NCBI GenBank assembly: GCA_964593065.1
Contig: CAZQGO010000003.1
Coordinates: forward strand, 1 to 64,000
DNA from: CAZQGO01 sp964593065
Lineage (GTDB): Bacteria; Oederibacteriota; JAAXVQ01
Length of the DNA stretch: 64,000 nt
Direction of reading: 5' to 3'
Shown: piece after piece, positions 23,001 to 35,000 of the stretch
How the letters are laid out: every line of letters starts with the position of its first letter
How positions within the stretch are numbered: the first letter of the stretch is position 1
Position numbers and translations under genes: made by a program
The notes under the pieces: model-generated
Database searches by the model: none
What the model was told of the DNA's origin: nothing
What the model saw: the letters and a program-made list of their open reading frames with translations, nothing else

Positions 23001-26000
23001 CGCTTCACGATTTCCCGGAGGCGGGCGGAACCGGGCTTGGCCACCAGGCCGCGGAGATTCCGGATCGTGCCCGCGAGCTTGGTTCGGCCGTTGCCCAGAA
23101 GGTAATCGAATTTTTCCAAGGGAACCTCGGCGGGCATCGCCAGGGTCATCCAGTTCCGCCCGTTCTGCGCGCCCTTGACGGCGGTGCGCAGCGCGGCCTG
23201 GAATTCCTCTTCCTTTCCGGGGATGACATGATCTGCCGGAAGCACGATGGCCGTTTGTTCCGGCCCCGCCCGGCGTTCGATTTCGGCCAGCCCCCTGCCG
23301 ATGGCCATGCTGGTGCCCAGATTCGCGGGCTCGGTAATCACGTTGCGGTCGAAGGGGAACCCCGCGGGCAGTGCCGCCCGCACCTGGTCCAGGTATTTTT
23401 CCTCGGCCACGATGATGACCCGCTCCGGATTCTCCACCAAGCGCACCACCCGCGCCAGGGTTTGTTCCAGCAGGGTTTGTCCCTCCCTCGCGAAATCATG
23501 GAATTCCTCGAGCTGGTTTTCGGCGGTGACGGGCCAGAGACCCTCGATGCCCGTACCCCCCACGGGGATGATGACGTAGGTCTGGGACATGTCCGTTTCC
23601 TTCAGGTCCAGGCGGTGAAAGACCCTTTCCCCGTGCGCGTTCCAGTAGGCGTCCACTCCCGCCAGGGGCGTGCCCTCGGGCAGGACCGAAGCCAAATATT
23701 CGAGGATAAAGCGCGCCGCCTCCGGCGGCAGGCGCAGGCGGGCGGCCAGCCCGGCCGCGGTCAGTTCTTCCCCGGCCATCAACAGCGCATGCGCGGCGGC
23801 CGCCTGGGGCAGCCAGCGCCGCCGGTCCCAGGCAGCAAAGGCGAAAGGCAGGGGCAGCAGGACGGCCAGGCCCAGGCCGATGACGGCGTAGACCGGGGAC
23901 AGGCCGAGCAGCAGCGGCAGGACCGCCAAACCGGCCAGAAGCAGAATACCGGAAAAAACCGCCGGCCCCGGCCGGGTGAAGGTTTTGAACAGTTCCCCCA
24001 GCAGGGGGCCGAAACTGATGGCGCGGAACCGGAAAAGGGTGTTGCCGGGAAGAAGACGCGAACGGCGCAATCTGCTCAGCAGGGGCACGAGCAGGACGGC
24101 TCCGGCCAGAACCATTCCGCCCGTGGCCAGGGACAGGCCGCTTAAGAACGCTCCCAGAATTCCCAACAAGACGCCCTCGACGCCGATCACGGCCGCCGCA
24201 AACTCGGGAACCGTGATGGGCTGGCCGATTACCGGCGGCAGGGGAAGTTCGCCGCGGCGCAGGGTCTGCGCCAAAAGCGGATCCATGGCCTCATAGGAAA
24301 AATAGCGGGCGGCTTCCCGCCGGTTGCGCGCCACCGCGGTCCGGATGGCCGCCGGATCGGCCATCGCCTCCTTGACCCGGCCCGCCACCTCGCGCATCCG
24401 GGCCTGGTATTCCGGGTCCGAGAGCATGGCCTGCAATTCTCCCGAGCCGATCTGATTCGGGTCCTTGACGCCGGAGCCCGCCAGGAAGGGGTCGAGTGCG
24501 GGAAATTCCAGGAATTTCAAATTCCGCGGACGGATATCCCGCTGGTACACGATATAGGGTTGTACCACCACGGGCAGGTTGGCGTGTACGGCCTCCAACA
24601 GGGCGTTGCCGAAACCCTCGTACGTGCTGGGATACGTGGCGAACCCGCCGCGCTCGCGCGTGAAGGCGTAAACTTCCTCCAGCGTGACCATGCGCCGGTC
24701 CCCTTCCCAGCCGGGAGCCGTCGCCATGCCGACCTTCTCCTGGTCCTCCATGAACAACACCTGGTCCATGACCCCGGGTTCGATGAGATCCGGGAAGGAC
24801 GCGTCCAGCAGGCGGCGGTTCAAACGCAGCAGGTCCTGCATGTCCGCGATCAGGCCGGACGCCTCGGCCTGGCGGACCTTCTCCAGCAGACGGCGCGCGT
24901 CCGGAGGCAAGGTCAGGTTTTCCGCATCCAGACGGGTATGCAGGTCCGGCGAGTTGAGCAGCGCGTTCAAGGCTTTGGCCAGTGCGCCGTCGTCCAGGGC
25001 CGTCAACGTCTGATCTCCGAGTCCCAGCAGGCCCAGTAATTTTTCCCGCGCCGGGCCGGGCAGCCTGGCCAGGCCGTCGAGTTTCACCTGGTCCGCAGTC
25101 AGCCGGACAATGTAAAAGAGCAGAGACTCTTTGTATTGACGGTCCGTATCGGTTTCGTAGCCGGTGATGATCAGTTTGTGCTTCTTGTCGTCGAGGGCCC
25201 GCAGGAAATCCACCGCGATCTCGATGCTTTTCCGCTCCACGATGCGCGTGGCCTGGACAATGGGAATATCGTCCGGAGCCAGCCCCAGCCGTTCGGCGAA
25301 ATCACGCATGAAGGCCCGGTCCACCGTGGCCGCCGGCTGTCGGAAATCCATGACATTCGGCCAGACGCGGGCGGCCCGGATGCCCCGGCGCTGGAAGAGG
25401 AGCTCCTGCGCATAGGAGTTGATGACCACGTTGGTCACGTTCGGCAAATCCGGCGGGAAGCACTGGTCCAAAACCTGCTGGATGAAGGCCGCCGGCTGAC
25501 GGGCCCAGTGCCGCTCGAAATAAAAATCATGGTTGTGATTGATGAAGCGGATGCCGGGCCTGGCCAGGGCGGCCTTGCGCACCGCCAAGCCCAGCGACAG
25601 CTGGAAGGGGATGGTGCTGACGTTCTCCAGCACGACCTCATCCAAGCCCTGCTCGTCGATCCAGCGCAGAAGTTCGGCCGCAATCCGGTCGCTTTCGCGC
25701 TCCAGGAGGATCTTGGCGGCCTCGGTATTGTCCGCAGGCAGGTTCTCCTGGCCGGGGATGTGTTTGCGGATGAAAGTGGCGGCATCGAAGTTCAGCCCGT
25801 TTTGTTTCAACACATGGGCTTCATACAGGAGTCCCCATTTTCGCTCCGGCGGGAAATCCGGGAAAGCCAGGGCCAGCAGGAATTGGTTGGCGGGATCGTC
25901 GAAACGGGCTTCCGGCATGGCCCGAGTGGCGGCGGCGCGGGATTCGCCCTCCGGAGACAGGGCGAAAATCTTGTGGCCCGCACGCGCGAAGATCTGCATG

Positions 26001-29000
26001 AGCTTTTCCAACTCCAGGCTGACGCCGTCCAAACCGCCCATCTTCGCGGATAAGAAGCCCACCTTTTGGGCCGGCAGGCGGGCCAGGGGGGAGATGGTCA
26101 GGATCAGCCTGAGGTTGACCAGGACGATCACGGCGAGGGGCGCAAGCATGAGCAAGGCGGGAAGGAAAGGCAGCCACAAAAACAGCAGGGCGGACAACAA
26201 CAAAGTGAAACCAGTTAAAAACACCGCGCCCCGGAGCGGGCTGAGCTTGCGGCCGCGCACGAAGGCCGCCGGGCCGGCCAGGAAATCCAGCAGATGGGCC
26301 AGGATTTCGCAAACCACGACATTCCAAATCACGTATCCGGCGGTGGGGTGTCCGGCGCGGGCCGCCAGGGCATAGGCTTCCACGCTGCGGCCGAAGCGGT
26401 TCAACACCAGGTTGGCTGCGTCCTGGGCCCAGGGATGCGCGTACAGCTCGTGGGCCATCACGGGCCATGGCGCCTCGGATAGCAATTTTCCGGTTGCGGG
26501 GTCCACCATGGCCCGCTGCACGGGGTCGTACGCCGCAACGGTACTTGACCAGGCCCGCCCGGGCACCCTCCACCAGGAGCGCAGGGTGACGAACCATTTC
26601 CAGCCGGCGGACAGGAAAAACGGGACGGCCAGGCCGAGCGCGAGGGGATGGGCCAGGGCCACAATGAGAACAAGAACACCGAGACCCAAGGCCGCGAAGA
26701 CGCCGGCCAGATTCAAGGGTTGCGCGAGCATGGGCAGAAGTTGATCCGCTTTCGCCGCCCGGTAATGGCGCCGGTAGACCTTGTCGAACAGCCATTTGGC
26801 CTTGACGCGCAGATCCCGCAACGCTGCCGCGCCCGTCAGCGCGTATGGCCCCAGCGCCAGCACGGCCCGGTCCAGATCAGCCTGTAATTTTTCCGGCTCC
26901 ATTTTTTCCAAAGCCCGGCGCGGCTGCCAGCGGTCGGGACCCCGTTCGTGCAGGTCCAGCAGGCCGAGGAGAAAAGCCGCCACGCCCAGTTCCGCCCTGG
27001 CGCCGTAGGCGCGCGTGCTGGCGTATAAATAGAAGAGCATGTGCGGCTCGGCCCGGGTGATGAACTGGCTGGCGAAGGTGCTGAACTCCGACCAGCGCCG
27101 GCCCGTGGCCGAGGCTATGGCCCTGCCGCCGTCCACGCGCTGGTCCAGGGCGTGGCGGACCTCATGTTCCTCGACGCTGAGCGTGAAGCGCTGCTCGATT
27201 TGTTCGGCGGCCAGCCCGCCGTATTCCTGCCGCAGCAGCGCATTTCCCACCTCCGCGATACGCGGATCGGCCGCGGCAAGGTTCTCCGGCGTGTAGAAGG
27301 GCCGGCCCTGCTCCAGGTGCTCGGCCACGTTGCGGGCCCAGGCCCGGCAATCTTCCGGAAATACCGCGGCCATGTCCAGGTCGTCCAGGTAAACGCCGGG
27401 ATAGCCGTGGCCTTCGGAATAATGCTGCCGGCCGATGGGCATGAGGCTCAGGATATCCACCGGAGGCTGGTTCCGGTAGAAGCGGCGGATCCGCCTCTCG
27501 CCGGTATGGAAAGCATACAGCCGGCGCTGCGGCCGGACCAGCAGCAGGTGATAGCCGTATTCCAGCAGCCTTTTATTTACGGCCTGGCGCGAGTGCAGCA
27601 GAAGAGTCCGGTCCACCTCGCCCCCTTCCAGGTACGTGAGCAAGGTTTGAAATGCGTCGGGGTGAAGGTTCAGAACCGGGGCCATGCCGAGAAAGTCAGC
27701 GCGCAGCCCGGCCGGAATGGAACGCCCGCCGATTTCCTGAGCGTTGACCTTAGCGGCGAGACGCGGAACCGTTTCCTCCATGAACCGGTCCACAGCCTTG
27801 CTTTCCCGGGAAATGGGCGCCGGCACGTCTTCGCGCCGCAACCAGGACTGCGGCCCCCCCTGGATCCAATAGGCCAGCAGCGGTGCGGAGGCCGTAACCA
27901 GCAGGGAAAACAGGAGGATCACGGCTCCCCCGGGGACGAGGCCCGTCCCCAGCAAGGCCGGCAGAGTCAGCGAAACGGCCGCCGCCAGCCCCGCGAAGAC
28001 GCCGGGCTGGCTGAACCGGTCGAACCACTTCGCCCAGGCCGGCGTGAGCCGCGCCTGCTGCGCCAGGGTCCAGGGAGCGGCGATGAAGTCGAGCCCGTGG
28101 GCCAACACTTCACTGACGATCACCGTGAAAATCCAGTAGCCGAGGCTGCCGCGCTCATACCGGGTGATATCCACGCCTATCGCCGCCAGGAGCGCTTGCG
28201 CCCAGCGGTGCGCGTAGCGATCGTGCGCTATCGCCGCCCACGGCATGGTCATTTGGACTTGCCCCTGGGCATTCAGAACACGTCCGGTGGACGGTTCGTA
28301 GGAGGCGACATGGCTGGTCCAGGTCCGCGTCTCCGGCGGCAGGGCCCGCCACAAACGCAGAGTGGTCTGCAACTTGGCCAGGGTCATGAGGAAAAACGGC
28401 AGGGCGATCATCAATGCCGGCGGATGCGCGAGGGCGAACACCAAAGCGGCCAGGCCGCACCCAAAGGCTAACCCGGCACCGGGCAGGTTCAGAGGTTGCC
28501 GGTCGGGAGATCCTGTCTCGGATTCGGCCGGGGCTTTCCCCAAAAGGAGCCGCCAGCGCAGCATCCAACCGGCCGGCCACAACCGAATGGCGGTTTCGCC
28601 TTGCGGCCAAACCTCCGAGCGCTGCGGCCAAAGCCGGTGAAGAAAGGACCAGCGCCGCCCGGTCTTGATGTGCTTGCGCTTCACCTTGACGATCGGCAGA
28701 TCCTCGGCATTCGCGAAAGTCCGCCGCAGTTCCTGCATGAGCTTCTGGGTATCGTTGACCTGCCGGTCGGTGCCAAAAATCAGCAGGGTGGCCTGGGAAA
28801 ATTCATGCGGCGTGATTTTTCTGCTGGACCGGTCTTGGCTAGCGGCCCGTTTGGCCAGCGGGCCGGTCAGAAACACCTGCAGGCCGGGATAGGCCCGCGC
28901 CGGTTCGGCGACCTGGCTCATGATTTTTTCCTGGATGTCGAGAATTTCCGCGCGGGACAGGGGCCGTTCCTTTTGCGCCGGCCTGCGGACTTCCTGCGCC

Positions 29001-32000
29001 GCGCGTGCCCCCGCCGCGGCCGGTGCCGGCACCGCCGCTTTTTCTACCGCCCGTTCCGCGACCGGCTGCGGTGGCCTGGCAGGTTTGGCCTGGCGTTCCC
29101 GGTGGGGTTTCTCACGGGCTGCGACGGCCGGGGAGATTTCAGCTTCCGCCGGCGGCGCCAGCCTGCGGTCGATTTCCGCCTGCAAGGAGTTGCTGGTCAC
29201 CAGCGGCGAGTCCGGATCATTGCCCTGCAGCAGGGCGTACACATCCTGAATGGCCAGCAGTCCTTCCTGGTCCCGGGGCTGAACCGCGGCCCAATCTTCT
29301 ACGCCTTTGACGATTTCCGAGGTGATGGCCAGATGCTGCAATTCAGCCAGGAGCACGGCCAGCGATTCAAAATCCGGGTTGGCTTCGCGCAGCTCGTTGC
29401 GGATCAACAACAGGACTCTGGGCATCACGCACACCCACTGATTCAGAATTTCCAATTCCTGGGAGCGCACCGTTTCCAGGGAATATTCTTCCGCGATCAG
29501 CCTGTCCGCCGCGGCCGCGACGTTCCCTTCCGTGGCCAGCATGTTCAGTCGCAGTTTCACATAGCCGTCCTGCGTATGCACGATCTTGGCCGCCTGGGAA
29601 ACGTTCTCCGCACCGAACATGGGGATAAAAAAGTCCCTCTTGGCCTCCTCGGCCTGCCGGATGAGTTTCTCGCTCAAGGTCGGCTCGGCGGCGGACTCGG
29701 CGGCTCCCTTTTTGGCGGACTTGCGGGCAGGCCGGACCGCGGCCCGGGTCCGCTTGACGGGCGCCTCCTCAGGTTCGGGTTCCGCGGCCAGGCGTTGGAA
29801 GAATCTCCGGGCCGTAAACCAGTTGGCGCCTGGCCGGCGCAGTTCCTGGGCGAAATCCCGCATCACCCGGAAAATCCTGCCCACCCGGCGGTTCTTGCCC
29901 AGGGTTTCGATGTCCCCGACCACCACCAGACGCGACCCGGCGCGTGAGATGGACACCAGCAGCCGCCGCAGATCGTCCAAGAACCCCGCGTCGCCCCAAA
30001 GGTTCGAACGCGTGGCCGAAAGCAAAATGACTTGTTTTTCCTGTCCCTGGAAGGAGTCCACGGTGGCGACCTGGGCGGCTTCCCGGCTGACGTCGATGGC
30101 GATGCCCAGTTCCCGGGTCAGGGTGGAGCGCAGGTTTTCCACCTGGGCGTCGTAGAAGGAGATGACGCCGATTTGTTCCGGCCGCAAGCCCTGGGCCAGC
30201 AGGGCCCGGACTTCCTCCACTACCATCGCGGTCTCCGCCGTGTTGACATAGGATGTGCCGACCGGGGTTTCCTGGCGGTCGGAGAGAAAGCGGAATTTTT
30301 TGGAGGTATCCATCACCGTGAGGCTGTCCGGCGGCACGGCTTCCCCGGGATTGCGGGGGATTACCCGGCCGTCATAAAACAGCTCGGACTCCAGCAAGGC
30401 CAGCGGCCACACCGAACGGTAGTTCGTGCGCAGCATCACCCGGCTGATCCAGGGCCTCCTCACGAGCACTTCAAACACCGATTCGTCGAACAGGCGGCGG
30501 ACGGAGGCGGTGACCCGGCCGATGAAGTCGATCACCAGCGCTAAGCCGAAGGGAGCCAACTGCTTGTGATCGCCGATGAAGATCATTTTTTGCGCGGTGA
30601 CGATCAGCGCCACCAGGGCGGTTACGAAGCTGGTCTGGCTGGCTTCATCGAACAGCGCCGCGTCCACGGTCACGCCTTTTTTGATCAGCCCCCGGACGGC
30701 GCCGACCCCGATGTTGGTGGCCCCGATGATGCAGCCGCCGCCGAACTTGCGTTGGGCCGTATCCAGGAAAATGTCCACGTCCTCGGCCGAGTACAGCCAG
30801 CGCTCCTCGGTCTGCAGATCGGCGCCTTCGATTTTGTCGCGGCGCGAGGCCGCCCGGCCGACCCAAACTTTTTGTCCCGGGGCCGCCAGGGCGTCGGCAT
30901 CCAGGATGGCCTGCAGCACCTTGTCGAGCCCCTTGTTGGTATAGCACGTGACCAGGACGCGCTTGCCCTGAAGGGCCAGTTGCCGGGCGATTTCCACGAT
31001 CAACAGGGTTTTGCCGGATCCGGCCACTCCCTGGATCAGGGCGACCTCGGTGTCCGGATGCTCGGCCAAGCGCACGGAAATTTCCTCCATTGGGTCTTCC
31101 TGGATCCGCGGATCCAGGAAGGAAATGTTCCGGCCTTCCAAATCCTTCAGGCTGACGAACCTGCGGGGCGGTTCGAAGCCTAAATACAGCTTCAGCAGAT
31201 GGGGGACTTGAAATCCCCCCTTCAAGTCGTGGATGACATCATACAAGGAATCGTTTTCCACCCCGGCGGAGTTGGCGTTGTCGGGGTCCAGGCCGATGAT
31301 GCGCTCCAGGACTTTTTTCGCCCCTTCCAGCCGTTCCACCCACCGCGCTCTGCTTTCGGCCTTGAAATCTCCGGGCCGGCCCAGCCGCAGAATCTCCGGG
31401 TCCAGGAAGCGGAAACGGTTCTCTTGGGCGAGCGCGAACAGGCGCCGGTCAACGGATTCGAGGGCGGACCGCTGCGCTTCGTCCAGATCCAGATAGGCAC
31501 GCAGAGCCGTGCGCAAACCTTCGGCTTTTTCCGCGTCCAGCGACAGTTGGCCGCGCTCCACGTCCGCCGGCGTGATCCCGAGACCGTCGTAGAGGGCCCG
31601 GCGGTAGGCGGCGACTCCGATTTCCCCCCGTTGGTAGAGGGTCGCCGCCCACCACAGGATCTCCTGGGGGTCTGTGAGCGGGCCGATCGTCTCGCGGTCG
31701 GGATTCAGGCGGTAGCGCACCGGCCCGTCCGCGGTTGCGGAGGGCAGGATTTCGATCTCGGGGTAATAAATCAGGGCCGCGTCCAGAGCGTTTGCACCAT
31801 CAGCGCCCAGACCGGAGGTGGCTATCATTTCATCCCGGCTCAGGGCTGCTCCCGATGCACTCCCTTGCTGCAGCCAGTGGTGGACGCTTGCGGCCGCGGG
31901 GGGTTCCGGAACACTGGATGCGACCGGCCAAGCCGCCCGACGCAGTCTCGCGCCCAGCTTGCGCCAGGCTGCGGGGCCGAGGCCCAGCAGGGCCAGGTTG

Positions 32001-35000
32001 TATCCCAGGTGGCTGGAAACCGCCCAGGCGAAGGTCAGGAGCGGCGAAAGCAGGTTGAAGGTGTACCGCAAAACCGGCAGGTCGATGCGCGCGCCGGAAA
32101 AACCCAGATAGAAAGGCAGATGGAAAGCTAGGAAGGCAAGGAAGAGTTTGCCCCAGTGGTTCAGCCGCCCGCGTTCGCCCCACCAGCCCGCGCGGCTGCG
32201 CCAGGAGGCGAACTCCCGGTATTCCAAGCCAGGAGGCCCGGTCGTGGTGGGCAAATAGACTCCGCGCCAATGCCCCGCCACCACTCCCGCCAGGGACCCC
32301 AGGCTCAGAAGGGCGGTCTCCAGGGGACCGGTGGGTATCCCGGCCACTTGCGCCAGGTATCGCAGCAGGCTTATGGCTCCCAAGGACAAGAGAGGCTCCA
32401 GCCAGGGGGCAACGATCCGTGCGGCCGCTTCCGGGAGCCGATCATCGGACACATGCCCGCCCAGCAACACGGGCCAGTGATGATTCAAGAAGCGAGCCAC
32501 AGCCACGGTGACCGGGGATGAACTCCGCGCCAATCCGGCCGCCCGGAAAACAGGCGACAGGAATCCGGGGAGGTTTTTCTTCCAGAGACTGGCACGCCAG
32601 CCGTAGCCCTGGTAGGCCGGGTACCTCAAGTCGGACAGGATGTCCGCCAGCACGGATTCCTCGGCGGCGGCAAGGGCGGCGGAACTCTGCGGGGCGAACC
32701 TGCGCCCGAGGACCGGCCCGGGATCATAAGCCCGATCCGAGGAAGAATAGTGATTGAGCAGGTAGAAGCCGCCGGGCTTAACCCAGGCATAAATCGGCCC
32801 CAGCAAGTATTGCCGGAAAAGCTCCGGCAAGGCGAAGGCGGCTTTCTGCAAATAGGCATCCACGCGGCCGCGCAATTCCGTGCGGATGCTGGAACGCAAA
32901 TGCAAAATATCGTCGCAGACGAATACGATTTCCTTGGGGCGCGGATCGCCCGGCAGCGTGAACCGGAGGCGCGCCCTGCCCCGCCGGTCTTTTCCGACCT
33001 GGATGGAGTCCCGGCCTACGCCCAGCGCGCGCAGTTCCTGCATGACGTAAAATTCGATGTTTTCCCTGAAGACGCTTTCATCCGAATAACCCTGCCCGCG
33101 TTTTTGCCCGAAGTATCTGCCCTCCGCCTGCAGGGGCGCCCAGGCGAGCCGGCTCTCTTCCAGTTTTTGCGCGGACACGGGAAGCAGATCGATGAAATAG
33201 GCCCGGGTGAAATGCGTGGCCAGCAGGGTGCCGGAAATGTCCGGCCCGGAAGCGCCGACCGCCACCGTGAATTTGCGCGCCCGCGGATTGAGCACGGCCA
33301 GCTGCGCGCGGTAGTAGTCCGCCAGGGCCGGCTTCAGCAGTTGGTTGTCCTGCAGCGCGCGGGCCGCCCGGTCCAAAGCCAGCAGGGCTTCCGGATTCGG
33401 AAGGATTCCGGCGGCGAGCAACCGTTCCCTGCCCCAGGCTGCCGCCGCGCCCAGCCCGGATGCCAACGGATGGCTTCGCCCAGCGGCCAGGAGATTTTCC
33501 AACCCGCGCCGCGCCCCGCCCCCTTGGGGACTTGCTGGAACGCGCCCGGGCCGGGCGGCCTGCGCGCGCGGTCCCTTCTCCGCGGCAACGGTTTCCGCCT
33601 GAAAGCCGGCTTCGTTCCCTCCGCCCGGCTTTCGCGCCCAGGAGAACAGCGTTCCCGGCCGGCCGGACAACCAGCCATGAATGCCGGTAGACGCCCGGAC
33701 CGCCCAGACGGTTGCGGGCGCGTAGGACAGATCCACGGCGCCGCCCGGCGCCCAAGGGAAGAACGATTCCCCCGCCGGCGAGAGCCGGGATCCGGTCAGA
33801 TTCAGGCTCCGCGAAATTTCCGGCCAGAGTCCGATGAACAAGCCGGCTGCCAGATATCCGCCCAGCGCCGCCAGCGGCAGACCCCCGGTGAAGGCCAGGA
33901 ACACGGCCAGGGACGGAAGCAGCACGCCCCCCAGGCGGTAGCCTGTTTCCGGAGGCAAATTGCGCAGGCGCGACCGCATGCCACCAAGCCATCCGCCTCC
34001 GGCAGGCTCCTGCCGCCCAAGATTCCTGATCCGGCCCAGGAGGTTTCCCGGCAATCCGCCGAAGGACCCGGACCAGGTTCGAATCAAAGAAGGATACAGC
34101 ACGGCCAGGCTGCCCGCGCCCACGGCGGCCGCCATGGGCCCGTTATAGAATGCCAGGCGCGCCAACTCGCCCTGCAGGTTCGTCACGGGTCCTAGGAGAG
34201 AGGACTGCTGCTGGACGGCGGTGGTGTTGTCCAAAATCATGACTTCGTATTGATCGTCCAAGGCCAGGGTCGCCAGGGCCGAAACGGCCGGTGCCTGCTG
34301 CCGCAGGCGAACCACGACCGTGAAGTTCGTGCCGCGCACGGGCAGCAGGTAGGTTTGCCGCTCCTCATTGGCCCGCGCGTTTTCCCACTGGATATCGATT
34401 TTTCCGTTCCGGGGCCAGGCCGCCAGCACGTCGGCAAAAGCCCGCATCAACTGCCGCAGCCCGGTCTTGCGCTGCCGGACCAGGTAAACGATCAGGGCCT
34501 GCTTGAGGGCCAGGTCGAGCAGCTTGGAAAAGGTCTGGACCACGGCGGGCTCCGCAGCCGGCTGTCCGGATTCCAAGTCCGGGGCTTCCGTCGCCATGGG
34601 AAAGAAGCTGGGCAGGGAGAGGATGTTTTGATTTTGGGCCAAAAGTTTTTCCAGCGGCGTGTAGCGGTTCTTCAGCAAAGAGAAATAAGGGTTCGCCGTA
34701 TCCGGATGCTCCACCCGCGGGCGCAGGCACAAGTAGGAGATCTGCCGCTGCCGCAATTGCTCCAGGATTTCCGGACTGTGGTAGCCTCCCGTGACAACCA
34801 CCGCCAAGCGGGTCTGTTGCTGGTCCATGCGCGCCAGAATATTTTCCACGAAACGGCGGCTGCGGAGATCGGCCACCCGGTAAAAATCCTCGACTTCCTG
34901 CAGGGTGCGGTCCAGGCGGTAAATGTCCGCATCCAGTCCCAGCGCGTTCTCCCCCCCGAAACGCCGGATGAAATCGACGAAACCCTGGACGCGGTAGTTT

